DNA from: Brevundimonas vesicularis NBRC 12165
Lineage (GTDB): Bacteria > Pseudomonadota > Alphaproteobacteria > Caulobacterales > Caulobacteraceae
NCBI RefSeq assembly: GCF_001592205.1
Contig: NZ_BCWM01000005.1
Location: forward strand, 62,001-126,000
Length of the DNA stretch: 64,000 nt
Direction: 5' to 3'
Each line of letters opens with the position of its first letter. The stretch's first letter is position 1. Shown in pieces: positions 47,092-55,484 of the stretch. Made by a program: the position numbers and the translations under genes. The notes beneath the pieces were generated by a model. The model saw nothing but the letters and a program-made list of their open reading frames with translations. It was not told the origin of the DNA and did not search any database.

Positions 47092-47955
47092 ATGCCCGAA
47101 CTTCCCGAGGTTGAAACCGTCCGACGCGGCCTGACGCCGGTGCTGGAGGGCGCGCGGCTGTCACGGGTCCGGATCAACCGGCCCGACCTGCGATTTCCCT
47201 TCCCCGGGCGTTTCGTCGAACGGCTGGAGGGGGCGACGGTCCTGCGGATAGACCGGCGGGCCAAATATCTGCTGGCGCCGCTCTCGACCGGCGAGACCTG
47301 GATCACCCATCTGGGCATGACCGGCCGGTTCACCCTGGACGGAACCCTGCTGGGCGAGTTCGAGGAGGCCGCGCCCATCGCCGGCAAGCACGAACATTTC
47401 AGCGGCTGCGCCATCCGCGATGGAGCGGCGACCCGCGTCGGATACGCCGACGCGCGCCGGTTCGGCTTCATGGGCCTGATCTCCAGCGACCAGATCGAGA
47501 CCCATCCCTGGTTCGCCGGCCTGGGCCCCGAGCCGCTGGGCAACGGCTTCTCCGGCGCCCATCTGGGTGAGGCCTTCGCGGGAAAGAAACAGAACATCAA
47601 GGTCAGTCTGCTGGATCAGCGGATCGTCGCCGGCCTGGGCAATATCTATGTCTGCGAGGCCCTGTACCGCGCCCGCATCTCGCCCCTGGTCGCGGCCGGA
47701 TCGGTGTCGAAGGCGCGGCTGGAGCGTCTGGCGACCGAGGTCCGAAACGTCCTGAACGACGCCATTGCGGCGGGCGGCTCGACCCTGCGCGACTTCGCCA
47801 ACGCCGAGGGCGGCCAAGGCTATTTCCAGCACCGGTTCGACGTCTATGGCCGCGAGGGCGAACCGTGTCGGGGTGAGAATTGCACCGGCGTCGTCGCCCG
47901 CATCGTTCAGGGCGGACGCTCCACCTTCTACTGCCCCTCCTGCCAGAAACGGTAA
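47092..47955 (+). CDS. mutM: Formamidopyrimidine-DNA glycosylase
   Basis: A 287-residue base-excision repair enzyme that removes 8-oxoguanine and formamidopyrimidines. The catalytic N-terminus MPELPEVETVRRGL supplies the Pro2 Schiff-base nucleophile and Glu3. The helix-two-turn-helix region shows DQRIVAGLGNIYVCEALYRA, and the C-terminal zinc finger has paired Cys in CRGENC and YCPSCQKR. Length is typical. It is followed 18 bases later by a small membrane protein gene. Confidence 0.97.
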   Translation: MPELPEVETVRRGLTPVLEGARLSRVRINRPDLRFPFPGRFVERLEGATVLRIDRRAKYLLAPLSTGETWITHLGMTGRFTLDGTLLGEFEEAAPIAGKHEHFSGCAIRDGAATRVGYADARRFGFMGLISSDQIETHPWFAGLGPEPLGNGFSGAHLGEAFAGKKQNIKVSLLDQRIVAGLGNIYVCEALYRARISPLVAAGSVSKARLERLATEVRNVLNDAIAAGGSTLRDFANAEGGQGYFQHRFDVYGREGEPCRGENCTGVVARIVQGGRSTFYCPSCQKR

Positions 47956-47973
47956 GCCTTTGAGGTCCGACCC

Positions 47974-48417
47974 ATGCGCAAAATCCATCTGTGGATCAGT
48001 CTGATCGTCGGCGTCCTGGTCTGGGGCGCCTATTTCGCCCACTTCGTCCAGGGCCTGCGCGACGGCGACCTCGGCGACCTGATCTGGTGGTTCGTCGCCG
48101 CCCTGGTCGTCGCCGCCGTCGCCGAGGCCGCCGCCACCGGCCTGATCGCCCGGCTGTTCCGCCGCCGCGCCCGCGTGCTGGACGAGGGGCCGACGCTCCA
48201 GGCGGCGCTGAAGGCGGGTCATGTCGCCCTGATGCTGCTGGTCGGGCTGGTTCTGATCTCGGCGCTGATCCTGGCCCTGTCGTCCGTCTTCGGCTGGACG
48301 CTGGACCTGTCAGGCGCGCGGGGTCAGGTGATCGCCGCCAATCTTCTGCTGGGCATGGTGGTCGTGGTCGAGCTGGCGCGCGCCGCCCTGACCCTGGCGC
48401 TGATGCCCCGACGATAG
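47974..48417 (+). CDS. Small integral membrane protein, unknown function
   Basis: A 147-residue protein with four predicted membrane helices: the first pair (about 6-24 and 36-58) and second pair (about 83-104 and 117-138), with a basic cytoplasmic loop between (ARLFRRRARVLDEG). I recognise no family. It sits between mutM and an enoyl-CoA hydratase gene on the same strand and may be cotranscribed with mutM. Confidence 0.7.
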   Translation: MRKIHLWISLIVGVLVWGAYFAHFVQGLRDGDLGDLIWWFVAALVVAAVAEAAATGLIARLFRRRARVLDEGPTLQAALKAGHVALMLLVGLVLISALILALSSVFGWTLDLSGARGQVIAANLLLGMVVVVELARAALTLALMPRR

Positions 48418-48476
48418 CGCCTGCGCTAGCGGGTCCCGTCTCGCGCCTGTATGACCGCCGTCAAAGGAGACCGACC

Positions 48477-49265
48477 ATGGCCGACGCCTATTCCAACCTG
48501 CTGATCGAACGCCACGCCGACGGCTATGCGGTGGTGACCCTGAACCGACCCGAGGCGCTGAACGCCCTGAACGCGGCCCTGTTCAAGGATCTGGCCGACT
48601 TCCTCGACAGCGTCGAACAGGATGACAGCGTGCGCTGCCTGATCCTGACCGGCTCAGGCGAAAAGGCCTTCGCCGCCGGCGCCGACATCAAGGAGATGGC
48701 GGACCAGACCTATGCCCAGATGTACATGGGCAACTATTTCGCGCTCGGCCACGACCGCATCACCCGGTTCAGAAAGCCGATCATCGCCGCGGTCAACGGC
48801 TTCGCCCTTGGCGGCGGCTGCGAACTGGCCATGCTGTGCGACTTCATCGTCGCCTCTGACAAGGCGAAGTTCGGCCAGCCCGAGATCAACCTGGGCGTCG
48901 CGCCGGGCATCGGCGGCTCCCAGCGCCTGACCCGTCTGGTGGGCAAGTCCAAGGCCATGGACATGGTTCTGACCGCGCGGATGATGGATGCAGCCGAAGC
49001 TTTGGCGTCGGGCCTGGCCTCGCGCGTCTTCCCTCACGAAAGCTTGCTGGACGAAACGCGCAAGATCGCCGCCAAGATCGCCTCGCAAAGCCCGCTGGCG
49101 ATCATGGCCAACAAGGAGATGGTCAACGCCGCGCTGGAGACGACCCTGACCCAAGGCGTCCAGTTCGAACGCCGACTGTTCCACTCCCTGTTCGCCTTCG
49201 AGGACCAGAAGGAAGGCATGTCCGCCTTCGTCGAAAAGCGCAAACCCGAGTTCAAGGGGCGATAG
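48477..49265 (+). CDS. Enoyl-CoA hydratase
   Basis: A 262-residue crotonase-fold enzyme that adds water to trans-2-enoyl-CoA in fatty-acid or aromatic degradation. AAAGGAGA precedes ATG 48477. The oxyanion-hole segments AFAAGADIKEM and ALGGGCELAMLCDFI and the block FGQPEINLGVAPGIGGSQRL are present, and both catalytic Glu positions of true hydratases (in GCELAM and QPEINLG) are kept. Close to short-chain hydratases of the PaaF/FadB1x group. It is not beside other beta-oxidation genes. Confidence 0.93.
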   Translation: MADAYSNLLIERHADGYAVVTLNRPEALNALNAALFKDLADFLDSVEQDDSVRCLILTGSGEKAFAAGADIKEMADQTYAQMYMGNYFALGHDRITRFRKPIIAAVNGFALGGGCELAMLCDFIVASDKAKFGQPEINLGVAPGIGGSQRLTRLVGKSKAMDMVLTARMMDAAEALASGLASRVFPHESLLDETRKIAAKIASQSPLAIMANKEMVNAALETTLTQGVQFERRLFHSLFAFEDQKEGMSAFVEKRKPEFKGR

Positions 49266-49314
49266 GTCGCAAACGCGTCGTCAACCGATCGCCGTGATCG
49301 GGCGTTAGGGGCGA

Positions 49315-50217
49315 ATGATGATCCGCTTCCTCGCCTCGCTCCTTGCGACCCTGTTCGTTCTCGCCCCGGTCGCCGTCCAGGCGCAATCTCAGGGCCAATC
49401 TCAGGCCCCGGCCTTCAGCTCCAGCCGCATCATCGTCGAGACGCGCGGGCGGGGGCCGGACATCATCTTCATCCCCGGCCTGGGCTCGACCGGCTCGGCC
49501 TGGCGTTCGACGGCGGATCGGCTGGATGACCGCTACCGGGTGCATCTCGTCACCCTGCGCGGCTTTGGCGAGACCCAGATCGGCGACAATGTCAGCGGCG
49601 GTCTGGCCGGCCCCGCAGCCAGCGAGATCGAACGCTACATCCGCGAGCAGCGCATCGACCGTCCCGCCGTGATCGGCCATTCGCTGGGCGGCCAGATCGC
49701 CCTGCGCGTCGCCGCCGACATGGGCGACCGGATCGGCCGCGTCATGGTGGTCGATTCCTCCCCCTTCTTCCCGTCCCTGATCGACGCCCGCACCACATCG
49801 GATCAGGTCGAGCCCCTGGCCCGTCTGGGCTATCAGGCCCTCTTGCTGTTCGGCGATCAGGCGCTGAAGTCCCAGGTCGCGGCTTTCGGCGTGGACATGG
49901 GTCTGGCCGGCGACATGGTGTTCCAGGGGCTGGGGCTTCAGGGCGGCGACCGGCGCGTCCTGGCCCAGGGTCTGTATGAGGCGCTGACCGTCGATCTGCG
50001 GCCCCGCTTGTCGCAGATCACCGCCCCGGTCACCGTCGTCTATGGTTGGACCCGCGATCCCGACGCTCCCCGCAATCGACTGGAGGGTCTGTATCGCTAC
50101 GGCTTTTCCGGCCTGCGGCGCACCGCGAAGTTCGAGCGGATCGAAGGCGCCGAACACCAGGTGATGATCGAACAGCCGCAGCGGTTCCTGGCGGCGGTGC
50201 AGCGGTTCCTGAGCTGA
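49315..50217 (+). CDS. Exported alpha/beta hydrolase
   Basis: A 300-residue hydrolase with an N-terminal signal peptide (cut near VQA-QSQGQ) and a Gln/Ser-rich linker. The fold shows the oxyanion loop FIPGLGSTGSAW, the nucleophile elbow GHSLGG with the catalytic Ser, and a late EGAEHQVMIEQPQRFL with the catalytic His. Periplasmic location follows from the signal peptide. The substrate is not apparent. It is convergent with the DsbD-like gene, three bases apart. Confidence 0.88.
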   Translation: MMIRFLASLLATLFVLAPVAVQAQSQGQSQAPAFSSSRIIVETRGRGPDIIFIPGLGSTGSAWRSTADRLDDRYRVHLVTLRGFGETQIGDNVSGGLAGPAASEIERYIREQRIDRPAVIGHSLGGQIALRVAADMGDRIGRVMVVDSSPFFPSLIDARTTSDQVEPLARLGYQALLLFGDQALKSQVAAFGVDMGLAGDMVFQGLGLQGGDRRVLAQGLYEALTVDLRPRLSQITAPVTVVYGWTRDPDAPRNRLEGLYRYGFSGLRRTAKFERIEGAEHQVMIEQPQRFLAAVQRFLS

Positions 50218-50220
50218 CGC

Positions 50221-52395
50221 TCAACCCTTCAGCGCATCCACGACCACGCCCTCGGTCAGCAGCTGCGGCAGGATTTCCGGCTCGGCCCGGCCCGGTCGAT
50301 ACAGCAGATACAGCGGCACGCCCGAGCGCCCATGCGCCTGAAGCTCGCGGGTGATGGCGTCGTCGCGCCGGGTCCAGTCGCCGATCAGATAGGCGGCGTT
50401 CGCTTCGCGCATGGCTTCGGCCACGCGGGGGGAGGACAGGGCCGCGCGTTCGTTGATCTTGCAGGTCACGCACCAGTCGGCGGTCAGATTGACCAGCACG
50501 GGTCGCCTCGACGCGGTCGCTGCATTCACCGCCGCCGCCGACCAGGGCTGGGCCGCCAGCGGGCCGCTGTCGCCTTGCGGCGCGGCGTCCGCATCCCGTG
50601 CCGCGCCCGCCGCTGCGCCCGCCAACCCCAGCGCCAGGACGCCGACGACGATCGCGCAGATCGTGGTCAGGATCGGCCGTTCATCACGCTGGCGCGCCGC
50701 TTGCGCCAGACCCGTCAGCCAGGCCGCCAGGGCCAGCAGCAGCGCCGCCGCCAGCAGCAGGCCGAGAGCATCCACGCCGCCCTGTCGCGTGAACACCCAC
50801 AGCAGCCACAGCGCCGCCCCATACATGGGAAAGGCCAGCAGACCCTTCAGCCGCTCCATCCAGACGCCCGGTCTCGGCAGGCGCGACAGCAGGCCGGGCG
50901 ACAGGCTGATGGCCAGATAGGGCAGGGCCAGACCCAGCCCCAGCATCAGGAACACGGCCAGCGCCATCGGCCAGGACAGCACCAGGGCTGCCCCGAGCGC
51001 TGCGGCCATGAAGGGCGCGGTGCAGGGCGCCGCAACGACCACGGCCAGCACCCCGGTGAAGACGGCGCCCGCCGAACCGGGCAGGCGCGACAGGGGACCG
51101 GACCCCGCGCTCTGCAATCCGGCGCCCACATGGAAGACGCCCGACAGGTTCAGCCCGACCAGCAGCATGACCAGGGCCAAGGCCGCGACCACGCCCGGCG
51201 ACTGGAGCTGGAAGCCCCAGCCGATAGCCTGACCCGCCGCCCTCAGCGCCAGCAGAACGCCGGCCAGAACCAGAAAACTGACCAGCGCCCCGGCGGTGAA
51301 GGCCAGGCCGTCGCGCCGGGCCCGCGCCGGATCATGTGCAGCCGCCGACAGCGACGCCGCCTTCATCGCCAGAACCGGGAAGACGCACGGCATCAGGTTC
51401 AGCACAAGCCCGCCCAGCAGCGCCAGGCCCAGGGCTTGAAGGAAGACCAGCGCGCCGGTCTTCACCGGCGTCGCCGTGGTTTCGTCCAGCGGCTTCAGCG
51501 CCTCGCCGCCTTGGGCGCCCGCCAGAGGCGCGCCCGGCTCCGCCGCGATCTCCCACGCGCCCTTGTCGGTCGCCAGGACCCCTCTCAGCGCCGTCTGCGT
51601 GGCATCCTTGCCGGCCGTCAGCGTCAATGTCAGGCCGTTCGGACCCCGCTGGCCCGACTGGGCCGCCGCATGGTCGATCCGCCCGCCGTCGAAAGGATAG
51701 AAGTAGACTTGGACGATGTCGGCGCCCGCCTGGTCACCAGATAGCGGCCCGCCGATCGCGGTCAGGATCAGCTGGCCGCCCTGACGCGTGACGCGCGCCT
51801 CGATCCCGGCCGGGCGAGGCGCGGTTTCGACCAGCCGCTCGATCTCCTCGCCCCAGGGTTTGGCCAAGGGCGCTGCGCCCTCGCGCACCGGCAGCGCCAG
51901 CGACAGGGTCATCGGCTCGGGCACGCACATCTGGTCGCTGCACACCAGAAACAGCACATCCGTCGTCAGGGTCAGCACTTCGCCCGGCCGCGCCGTCGGC
52001 GGCACATGGATCGGCACGGGCAAGAGCACCGCGCCCGAATAGCCATAGTTCATCAGGCTCATCAGCCGCTGGCGGCTGGGCAGGGGCCACAGGATCGGAT
52101 CGGCGGTCACCCCGGCGGGCAGGGTCCAGATCAGGCTGGTCGCACCGCCGCTGTCGCCCGGATTGCGCCAATAGGTGTGCCAGCCGGGCGCGATCTTCTG
52201 GCGCACCGCCACCACGGTCGTCGAACCGGGCGCGACCCATTGCGACATCGGGACCAGTTCGGCCTCGATCCGCTCGGTCCGCTGCGGCCCGAAGGCGACG
52301 ACGCCTGTGGGCTGGCTCTGAACCGGCTGGGCGACGGTCGCCGAAACGCCCGTCAAACTAAACAGCAGGCCGAGGAGAAGAGCGAAGAGGCGCAA
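50221..52395 (-). CDS. DsbD/ScsB-type membrane thiol-disulfide reductase
   Basis: A 724-residue protein. After a signal peptide (to about 22) comes a periplasmic alpha-type domain with the Cys pair CSDQMC (about 150-160). Eight membrane helices follow, with the electron-carrying Cys in LMPCVFPVLAMKA and VAAPCTAPFMAA, and a C-terminal thioredoxin domain has ADWCVTCKINE. Electrons move from cytosolic thioredoxin through the membrane to periplasmic partners. The long N-domain and its CxxxxC pair fit the ScsB branch linked to copper tolerance better than classical DsbD. A Scs partner is not adjacent. Confidence 0.88.
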   Translation of the reverse strand: MRLFALLLGLLFSLTGVSATVAQPVQSQPTGVVAFGPQRTERIEAELVPMSQWVAPGSTTVVAVRQKIAPGWHTYWRNPGDSGGATSLIWTLPAGVTADPILWPLPSRQRLMSLMNYGYSGAVLLPVPIHVPPTARPGEVLTLTTDVLFLVCSDQMCVPEPMTLSLALPVREGAAPLAKPWGEEIERLVETAPRPAGIEARVTRQGGQLILTAIGGPLSGDQAGADIVQVYFYPFDGGRIDHAAAQSGQRGPNGLTLTLTAGKDATQTALRGVLATDKGAWEIAAEPGAPLAGAQGGEALKPLDETTATPVKTGALVFLQALGLALLGGLVLNLMPCVFPVLAMKAASLSAAAHDPARARRDGLAFTAGALVSFLVLAGVLLALRAAGQAIGWGFQLQSPGVVAALALVMLLVGLNLSGVFHVGAGLQSAGSGPLSRLPGSAGAVFTGVLAVVVAAPCTAPFMAAALGAALVLSWPMALAVFLMLGLGLALPYLAISLSPGLLSRLPRPGVWMERLKGLLAFPMYGAALWLLWVFTRQGGVDALGLLLAAALLLALAAWLTGLAQAARQRDERPILTTICAIVVGVLALGLAGAAAGAARDADAAPQGDSGPLAAQPWSAAAVNAATASRRPVLVNLTADWCVTCKINERAALSSPRVAEAMREANAAYLIGDWTRRDDAITRELQAHGRSGVPLYLLYRPGRAEPEILPQLLTEGVVVDALKG

Positions 52396-52480
52396 ACGCG
52401 TGTTCCGGCAGGCGAGGGGAGCGCCGCAACCTAATGCGTCACGCGTCCCCGCGCCATCGCTGCGCCCGCTCCCGCGTCGA

Positions 52481-52921
52481 TCAGCGCGGATAGGCCTCGT
52501 AGATCACTTCCGCACGGCGCCGCAGCGGTTCGTCATTGCCGGCTGCGGTCGTGGCGCCCGCATCGCCTGCGGCGTTCAGCTCGAAGATCGGCGCGGGCAT
52601 GCCCGCTTGGGTCAGCGCCTCGACCACCGTCCGCGCGCGCCGCTGCGAAAGGTTCAGATTGGCTTCGGGCGTTCCCGTGGCGTCGGCCAGGCCAACCACG
52701 CGCACCTTGCGCACGTCGCAATCCTTGGCCTTGCTCGCCGCCGCCTTCAACACCATCGCCGCCGGTTCGGTCAGCCGCGCCTGGTTTTCCAGGAAATAGA
52801 TATCGAAACGCCCCGGCGCGCACAGCGACTCGCCCACCACCAGCGCCTCGCGCTTCGGCATCGGCGCGCACGCCGCCAGCACACCCACGGCCGCCACAGC
52901 CAGAACCATTGATCGCTTCAT
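52481..52921 (-). CDS. OmpA-family lipoprotein
   Basis: A 146-residue lipoprotein from ATG 52921, preceded by GGAGGAGGG. The lipobox is LAAC. The body is an OmpA C-terminal-like fold: FDIYFLENQARLTEPAA, then VRVVGLADATGTPEANLNLS and RRARTVVEAL, the region that in OmpA/Pal binds peptidoglycan diaminopimelate. The usual Asp/Arg pair is partly present (ADATG, QRRARTV). It lies 85 bases upstream of the DsbD-like gene on the same strand. Confidence 0.85.
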   Translation of the reverse strand: MKRSMVLAVAAVGVLAACAPMPKREALVVGESLCAPGRFDIYFLENQARLTEPAAMVLKAAASKAKDCDVRKVRVVGLADATGTPEANLNLSQRRARTVVEALTQAGMPAPIFELNAAGDAGATTAAGNDEPLRRRAEVIYEAYPR

Positions 52922-52956
52922 CTCAGCCCTCCTCCGGCTCGGCCGGCCCATTACGC

Positions 52957-52992
52957 AAAAGAGGCGGCCCGTCGTCCGACAGGCCGCCTCTT
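52957..52992 (-). terminator. Terminator after the glycine-zipper lipoprotein gene
   Basis: An 11-bp stem (52959-52969 with 52982-52992), 12-base loop, followed on the minus strand by TTTT. Confidence 0.85.
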
Positions 52993-53040
52993 CAACCTAG
53001 CGCCGGTCGCGGACCTTCGCGACCGGCATTTGATCGCTGA

Positions 53041-53391
53041 TCAATAACGGCGCTGACCGTTGTCCCAGTAGCACTCGTCCTGACGGTTGTCGTAGCAGTA
53101 GTAGTAGCGACCTTGGCTGTCGCGATAACGCTGCTGGTTGTTGCGGTCCTGGTTGGAGCCGCGGATGGCGCCGGCCGTGCCGCCCAGGGCGCCGCCGATC
53201 AGAGCGCCGGTCGCAGCGTTGCCGCCGCCGACGTTGTTGCCGATGATGGCGCCGGCGACGGCGCCCAGGCCGGCGCCGATGGCGCCCTGGCGGACGGTTT
53301 CGTTCGAGCCGTTGTTATAGCCGTACGGGTCGCTGGCGCAGGCCGAAGCCAGCAAGCCGGCGCCGGCAATCGCGATAATCGCCTTTTTCAT
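53041..53391 (-). CDS. Glycine-zipper lipoprotein
   Basis: A 116-residue lipoprotein from ATG 53391 with lipobox near ASAC (Cys18). Residues about 36-76 form a glycine-zipper hairpin (QGAIGAGLGAVAGAIIGNNV, then GALIGGALGGTAGAI). The tail is Gln/Asn/Tyr/Arg-rich with two Cys (YYCYDN, ECYWDN). Such proteins sit in the outer membrane; several YMGG/SlyB-like families share this layout. A specific function cannot be assigned. Confidence 0.85.
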   Translation of the reverse strand: MKKAIIAIAGAGLLASACASDPYGYNNGSNETVRQGAIGAGLGAVAGAIIGNNVGGGNAATGALIGGALGGTAGAIRGSNQDRNNQQRYRDSQGRYYYCYDNRQDECYWDNGQRRY

Positions 53392-53533
53392 GATGAATTC
53401 CTTTGTCCCTGGGTGTTGGCCCCTGTGGGCAGCAAACGTGTCCTCGCGGCATAGGTTCCGCGTCGGCAGACTGCATCCGCAACTATGGTGACGCTTGGGC
53501 GGAACGACGGCGCCTGCGGGGCGTTCGGCCGCC

Positions 53534-54469
53534 ATGACCGATGTCGCCCAACCCCCCTCCGATGCAGACGACAAAACTGCGTTGACGCCCCATGCCCAGA
53601 TCCGGCACGCCGTGATGCTGGTCAATCCGCTGTCCGGAAGCGTGGGGCCCCGCGCCGCCGGCGAGGCCGAAGCCCTGTTGGGGCAGTATGACCTCAAGGC
53701 CGAGGTCGTGTCGTTTGAAGGGGGCAACTTCGACCAGATCATCGCCGACGCCTTCGCCGCCAAGCCGGACGTAATCTTCGTTCTGGCCGGCGACGGCACG
53801 GCACGCTCGGTGGCGTCGAAGGCCAAGCCTGACGGTCCGATGATCGCGCCCTTGCCCGGCGGCACGATGAACATGTTGCCCAAGGCGCTTTATGGCACCG
53901 CCGACTGGAAGCTGGCGCTGAAGCGGGCGCTGGAGGAGGGCGAGCCTCAGGCCGTTTCGGGCGGCGAGGTTCAGGGCGAATACTTCTATTGCGCCGCCAT
54001 TCTGGGATCGCCGGCGCTGTGGGCGCCGGCGCGCGAGGCGATGCGGACCGGCAAGATCAAGCTGGCCTGGCAATACGGCCGGCGCGCCCTGAAACGCGCC
54101 TTCTCCGGCCGTCTGCGCTTCACTCTTGATGGCGGCGAGAAACGCCGCACCGAGGCGCTGGTGCTGATCAGCCCGATGATCTCCAAGGCGATGGAGGATC
54201 CCATCGGACTGGAGGCCGCCGCCATGGACCCCAGCGACACGACCCAGGCCTTCCGCCTGGCCGCGACCGCCTTGTTCAGCGATTGGCGCCAGGATCCGGC
54301 CGTCTCGACCCGCCCGGCGAAACGGATCGAGGTGCGCGCCCGCTCGAAAATTCCGGCCGTGATCGACGGCGAGCCGCTGCTGCTCAAGCCCGAGGCCGTG
54401 ATCCGCTTCGTGCCCAAGGCCTTCAAGGCGCTGGCGCCCAAGCCGCCCTCAGCCGAGGACAGCATCTAG
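53534..54469 (+). CDS. Diacylglycerol/lipid kinase family protein
   Basis: A 311-residue protein from ATG 53534. The DAGK catalytic fold is seen in AVMLVNPLSGSVGPRAAGEA, the nucleotide motif VLAGDGTARSVA and LPGGTMNMLPKAL, followed by a beta-rich C-domain (RSKIPAVIDGEPLL). Family members phosphorylate diacylglycerol or related lipids using ATP. The GGT-MNM segment keeps the usual glycines. Its TAG stop overlaps the GTG start of the metallophosphoesterase by one base, implying coupled translation and possibly linked functions. Confidence 0.9.
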   Translation: MTDVAQPPSDADDKTALTPHAQIRHAVMLVNPLSGSVGPRAAGEAEALLGQYDLKAEVVSFEGGNFDQIIADAFAAKPDVIFVLAGDGTARSVASKAKPDGPMIAPLPGGTMNMLPKALYGTADWKLALKRALEEGEPQAVSGGEVQGEYFYCAAILGSPALWAPAREAMRTGKIKLAWQYGRRALKRAFSGRLRFTLDGGEKRRTEALVLISPMISKAMEDPIGLEAAAMDPSDTTQAFRLAATALFSDWRQDPAVSTRPAKRIEVRARSKIPAVIDGEPLLLKPEAVIRFVPKAFKALAPKPPSAEDSI

Positions 54470-55320
54470 TGGGACGCGTTCTTCAGTTCTCCGACGTCCA
54501 TTTCGGCTGCGAGCACAAACGCGCCTGCGCCGCCGCTCTGGAATACGCCCACGCCACGCCGAACGATCTGGTGCTGATCACCGGCGACATCACCCAGAAG
54601 GGGTTTCCCGACGAGTTCACGGCCGCGGGCGAATGGATGCGGGCCATGCCCGAGCCGCGCTTCGTCATCGTCGGCAATCATGACGTGCCCTATTGGGACG
54701 CCATCGCGCGGGTCTTCCATCCCTGGCGGGCGTTCGAGACGGCGACAGGCTTTCCCGCCCACGACGGCCAGTTCTGCAGCGATGCGGTCATGGTGCGCGG
54801 CGTCGTCACCGCGCGCGGCTGGCAGGCGCGGCCCAACTGGTCGAAGGGCGTCATCGACCTGGACCAGACGCGGCGTGCGGCGGAGGCCCTGCGTCAGGCG
54901 CCGATCGGCGCGCTGCGGATCCTGGCCTGTCACCATCCGCTGATCGAGATGGTCGGCACGCCGATGACTGGCGACGTCAAGCGCGGCGACGAGGCGGCCC
55001 TGATCTTCGCCGAGGCGGGGGTCGATCTGATAATGACCGGCCACGTCCATGTGCCGTTCGCCATGCCGATCCCGCTGGCGGATCGTTGCTCCTACGCCGT
55101 CGGCTGCGGGACGCTGTCGCATCGCGAGCGCGGCGCGCCGCCCGGCTTCAACCAGATCGACTGGGACGCCAAGACCATAACGGTGACGGCCCTGGCCTGG
55201 GATGGAACGAGCTATCGCTCGCACCAGGTGTGGCGCCTGCCGCGCCGTCAGGATACCCGCAAGGCGACCACCGCGCCCAGCCCGGTCGAGCCGGGCGCCT
55301 TGGAGAAGGCTGCGGTCTGA
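54469..55320 (+). CDS. Calcineurin-like metallophosphoesterase
   Basis: A 283-residue enzyme starting at GTG 54469 within the stop of the upstream lipid-kinase gene. All five metal-binding blocks are present: FSDVHFG, LITGDITQ, VGNHDVP, CHHPLI and MTGHVHVP. The class hydrolyses phosphodiesters or phosphomonoesters, including cyclic nucleotides and phospholipid heads; the pairing with a lipid kinase makes a lipid-phosphate substrate attractive (inference). The C-terminal tail (after about 255) is basic and unstructured. A repeat element follows. Confidence 0.9.
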   Translation: MGRVLQFSDVHFGCEHKRACAAALEYAHATPNDLVLITGDITQKGFPDEFTAAGEWMRAMPEPRFVIVGNHDVPYWDAIARVFHPWRAFETATGFPAHDGQFCSDAVMVRGVVTARGWQARPNWSKGVIDLDQTRRAAEALRQAPIGALRILACHHPLIEMVGTPMTGDVKRGDEAALIFAEAGVDLIMTGHVHVPFAMPIPLADRCSYAVGCGTLSHRERGAPPGFNQIDWDAKTITVTALAWDGTSYRSHQVWRLPRRQDTRKATTAPSPVEPGALEKAAV

Positions 55321-55334
55321 AGACTTCAGATCCG

Positions 55335-55475
55335 TCCCCTCCCTGCGAAGCGGGGAGGTGGCTCGAAGAGTAGCGGAGAGACGGAGGGGTTCTTTGCCGC
55401 ATTGCAGGCGCTAGTGGGATTTCAACAACCCCTCCACCGCTCCGCGGTCCCCCTCCCCACGCTGTGGGGAGGAGA
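55335..55475. repeat. Intergenic palindromic repeat element (copy 2)
   Basis: It has the same design as the element at 44743: a terminal hairpin at each end (right one perfect, CCTCCCCAC-GCT-GTGGGGAGG) and an inverted AACCCCTCC/GGAGGGGTT block inside (55383-55391 and 55427-55435), with a short unique centre. It again lies between convergent genes (metallophosphoesterase and amn). Confidence 0.8.
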
Positions 55476-55484
55476 CTTTCTCGC

